Below, piece by piece: positions 60,959-64,000 of a stretch of DNA of 64,000 nt; position 1 is the first letter of the stretch, and each line of letters opens with the position of its first letter. The notes beneath the pieces were generated by a model that did not search any database, was not told the origin of the DNA, and was given only the letters and a program-made list of their open reading frames with translations. Both the position numbers and the translations under genes were made by a program. The DNA comes from Blastocystis sp. Blastoise (lineage: Eukaryota > Sar > Bigyra > Opalinata > Blastocystidae), in the NCBI GenBank assembly GCA_039096225.1, contig JBBPEB010000007.1:372001-436000 (forward strand), in the 5' to 3' direction.

Positions 60959-63421
60959 TATAATATACCTTAATACATAGATGTCGAAGTATTTCATATT
61001 CTTTATATCGTTCCATACTTTCTTTAATATAATAAAATATTTTCATAAACATAGAAATTGCTTGTTGTAAAGATAATTCCATAGTACATTTATTATATAA
61101 TAATTCTTTTAATACATCCAATATGATTGGATAAATACATGATAAATCAGGAGACCTTGTGATTTCATTGGTTGATATAATTTGACTTAAACGCTTTATT
61201 AACGACTCATAACATTTATAATGAGGATGTTTAAATGGACTATTATTACTATATATATACAGTAGTAACAGTAATAATAATAATAACATTACTATTATAT
61301 ATGTTATGTAAAATGAATTCATATATATAAATATAATATATATATAATATATATAGATTAAGAATTAAATACAATATATATATATATACCCCACCATACT
61401 AGATATTTGTCTATATATAGTAGTAGTATCATATAATTTCTTATCACGATATAAATATGTATATGCTTGACGAATAATCTTATAATGATCAAAATATAGG
61501 CAAATATGCACTGTTCCCACGGGACGCCCGTCATCAACGGCATTACAATATACATGAATAGGAGATTTACAACTACATGCACATTGTTTATCAGAACTAT
61601 ATAATTGATATATAATTGATTTATAACAGATATATAATTGATTTATAATAGATATATAATAGATAATAATTGATATAAAATTGATATATAATAGACATAT
61701 AATAGATAATAATTGATATATAATAAATATTATAATAGATATATAATATATATAATATAATATATACATATATGCAGTATCGACTGTAAAAGTAGCTAAT
61801 TTCATTTTTCGTTTTGCTTTAAATAAAATATTTCCTTCTAAACATCCCGATAATAAGGTTTGAATAGATGCTATTTAATAATAATATTAAATAATATTAA
61901 TAATAATAATAATTTAATAATAATATTAAATAATATTAATAATAATAATAATTTAATAATAATAATACAATAAACAAAACAACATATATATACTTCCATC
62001 TTTAAAAGGATATATAGCTTGAATATCTTCTTCATTATATATATATTTATAGAAATAGGATTGTGTATTATTAGGAGTATATCCATCTATAAATACAGAA
62101 GAAGAAGGAGATAGAGCAGAAGCAGTAGAAGTGTCTGTTAATATTAAACTCTCTATATATATTATATTTATTATATTTATTATATATATTATATATGTAT
62201 ACCTGATTTTTCATGTTTCACAATAGACTATATTTTAAAAAATATATGAATATATCATTTAAATATATATATAGATAAAAATATACATGTGTTTTCCATG
62301 TAGAAATTGGACAAAAATAATTAGCATGTGTTGTTGGACTAATAATATATATATATATATTTATGATTACAAAAGAAAAATATAATTTCATAAAAATATA
62401 TATATTTATTTACTAATGATATTTAAATAATATTCCCACGGGAACATTCTTTTGAAGACGAGATTTATCTTCAATATTAATAATTAAATTATTATCTAAT
62501 GTTGCTGATATAAACTTTAAATGAATTCCATAATTATAATATTGACGTAAAGTAATATGAAACATTAATCGAAATTTTCTATATAGATATATATATTATA
62601 TTTATTATTATTATTATTATACTATAAATTAATTAATTTATTATAAAAATAATACATAATAATATAATATACATATTATTATAAGATAATGTGAATTCAG
62701 TAACTGTAGGAAAAGATAGAAATTCCATTACCGAGCAAACAGTACTATCAAATATATAATTAAAGAAATCAATATAGTATTCATTATATATATATAAATA
62801 TAATAAAAATAAATAATAGGATATTAATTTGTTTATTGTCAAAGTATTCAATTTTGAAAATTCCTGTTTTTAATAATCGCTTTTGAATAATAATTCTATA
62901 AAGTGTATATATATATAATATATATAGATAATACATACATAAAAAAACATATATATATATATATATATTTAAAAAAACAAATATATACATTTAAAACATA
63001 TATAGATTTAAAATAAAAAATAATATTAATATAAATACGTTTTTTCTAATGGTTGTGGATATTCATATTTTGTTAGAGAAGTGGATGAGAAATTCTTTGT
63101 AACTAAATCAAACAGAGATGTAGGTTCACCTTTTTCTAGAAGAATAAATCTCAAGTTCATAAGTTAAGATATATATATAAAATTCTACAAATATATTATA
63201 TAACATTAATAATAATAAAAAAAGGATATTTTGCCTTTTATTGGATGATGTTCTAATGTAATATATTTAAATGAAACATTAATCTTCATAGAATCTTGAC
63301 CATTGAAGCAGGAATAGATATTGTTTGTACTCGTTGCTACATCACAATCATCAGGATCTAATGAATTCATAAAATTTAAAAAAATGAATCCTATACCGAA
63401 TTTTGAGCAACTTGCGCCCAT
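55955..63421 (-). CDS. Large multi-exon protein with N-myristoylation-like start, unrecognised
   Basis: Start ATG 63421 (MGASCSKFGIGFIF), stop TAG 55957-55955 (FQDNITYSF). More than 25 short exons separated by TA-rich introns encode roughly 1,400 residues. The N-terminus MGASCSK fits the MGxxxS/T N-myristoylation rule, with Cys5 available for palmitoylation, so membrane anchoring is likely. Recognisable exons in order: MKINVSFKYITLEHHPIKGK, KGEPTSLFDLVTKNFSSTS, SVMEFLSFPTVTEFTLSYN, NVPVGILFKYH, a block with CACSCKSPIHVYCNAVDDGR and PVGTVHICLYFDHYKIIRQA, then helical exons (MELSLQQAISMFMKIFYYIK, DISVSLIQEVLNMYIYLIKL), an Asn/Ser-rich exon with GNA units (58450-58740), ILLSHLLSNLPFLLTHYNVN, and C-terminal HPFPPLVSPGDSLKS. 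A C2-like N-terminal half followed by helical repeats could fit a DOCK-like scaffold, but no diagnostic DHR motif was found. Function not assigned. Confidence 0.55.
60030..60080. repeat. ATT triplet run in intron
   Basis: About 35 nt of ATT triplets within an intron of the large minus-strand gene. Confidence 0.7.
60788..60945. repeat. Long AAT triplet array in intron
   Basis: Two blocks of AAT triplets separated by ATATCTCAG lie between coding exons of the large minus-strand gene. The minus-strand open frame through it (poly-Leu) has no support as protein. Confidence 0.8.
61880..61970. repeat. Direct repeat of about 46 bp in intron
   Basis: The stretch AATTTAATAATAATATTAAA plus the following AATATTAATAATAATAAT occurs twice in a row. 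It lies in an intron of the large minus-strand gene. Confidence 0.7.
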
Positions 63422-64000
63422 TTAAAATTAATTCCAGCTTTTGATATGCTTTTAAAAAGTATGATAAAGATCTAATTTCTATTTCTTTTTTTGAACACAA
63501 ATTTCCCTGATTATTTCTTCATTATCACGAATTAAACACGAAAAAATCAAAAATCCTCACAAAAACGAAAGGCTTAGAAAACACCAAGTTTCTATTTGTG
63601 TTTACATCTTTTTTTCACTATTCATGAATTCATCTGTTAACAAAAATACTCACAATATATGTAATATCATCAAATAAATTTATATAATTTTCTCAAAACG
63701 ATCATTTCGACCCTTTTTGGATTCAACCATTACTATTTCTAGGTTAACTAACTTGAAGCGTATCACAGAAACTCTAAAACATCAACAGAATATCAAAGCC
63801 AATGATATTTATCCAAAGTAATTCAAACATAAAAGATTTTAAAACAACTTGACCTCTCACTCAATACAAACTACCGTTTCACCTCCTGAATCACCTCATT
63901 ATCATCGTTTCTCAAGGCTATATCCGAATAATAATAATAAAAAACAAAAACTTGAATAAAAGAAAAATACAGAAAATTTCTGAAAGAAAATAAAAACACA
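63422..64000. promoter_or_regulatory. Upstream region of the myristoylated-type gene
   Basis: About 580 bp to the right edge. Composition is noticeably less TA-repetitive, with several C/T-rich stretches. No complete ORF or RNA gene is seen. It presumably holds the promoter of the minus-strand gene and perhaps part of the next locus. Confidence 0.4.

Noticed and set aside
60723-61322. 199-codon minus-strand frame with a long poly-Leu segment
   Set aside because: The poly-Leu part is an intronic AAT array. Only the segment near 60970-61250 is a real exon.
55955-63421. DOCK-family exchange factor
   Set aside because: The general layout tempted this call, but neither a DHR-1 nor a DHR-2 signature could be found in the exons read by eye.
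1-64000. Organellar (mitochondrial or apicoplast) origin suggested by the extreme AT content
   Set aside because: Spliceosomal-type introns, a Pol III tRNA with terminator, nucleoporin, midasin-like and hnRNP U-like genes all indicate nuclear DNA.

Overview
The window is nuclear DNA from a very AT-rich unicellular eukaryote. Genes are spliced. Introns mostly begin GTATATAT and end TATATAG and are largely TA-repeat. Coding exons are full of Asn runs (AAT/ATT repeats). TAA, TAG and TGA all act as stops, so the code looks standard. I cannot name the species. An AT-rich protist fits best, because the window holds an hnRNP U-like SPRY/kinase protein, a lectin-like surface protein with CCP and He_PIG modules, and a BTB-like protein of a repeat family. 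An anaerobic gut fungus is not excluded.

Layout. 1-8689 (-): midasin-like AAA+ giant, cut by the left edge. 9573-12317 (+): multi-exon GT-A-fold glycosyltransferase-like protein. 13029-16966 (-): BTB-like gene with a frameshift in a homopolymer. 18525-23435 (-): hnRNP U-like SPRY plus P-loop kinase, continuing into an Asn-rich region and a C-terminal GNAT domain. 24004-32631 (+): very large type I membrane protein with galactose-binding-like, discoidin-like, He_PIG-like and CCP-like modules. 33676-37572 (-): Nup88/Nup82-like protein. 37931-55109 (-): a tRNA-Lys(UUU) gene followed by two consecutive 8.5 kb non-LTR retrotransposons. 55273-55527 (+): a possible tiny gene with 28-29 nt introns. 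55955-63421 (-): large multi-exon unrecognised gene with an N-myristoylation-like start.

The most interesting object is the retrotransposon pair. Each copy has one uninterrupted frame of about 2,550 codons with a reverse transcriptase (YADD), a CCHC-like zinc knuckle and an R2-type restriction-like endonuclease (RPD...E). Each is flanked by the same 41-42 bp target duplication, made of the T-arm, 3' acceptor strand and Pol III terminator of tRNA-Lys. Three copies of this duplication bracket two elements. The simplest reading is two successive insertions at one tRNA gene, which stays intact on the upstream side. The element start codon lies only about 12 nt after the duplication. The element 3' end carries a conserved hairpin and an anticodon-loop-like stretch placed directly against the T-arm. 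This looks like a tRNA-gene-specific RLE-type LINE.

The other genes look like ordinary chromosomal housekeeping or surface genes with no operon-like relation. Their divergent and convergent spacing suggests compact intergenic regions of about 0.4-1.6 kb. Exon borders given here were read by eye from GT/AG signals and phase and should be taken as approximate unless stated.
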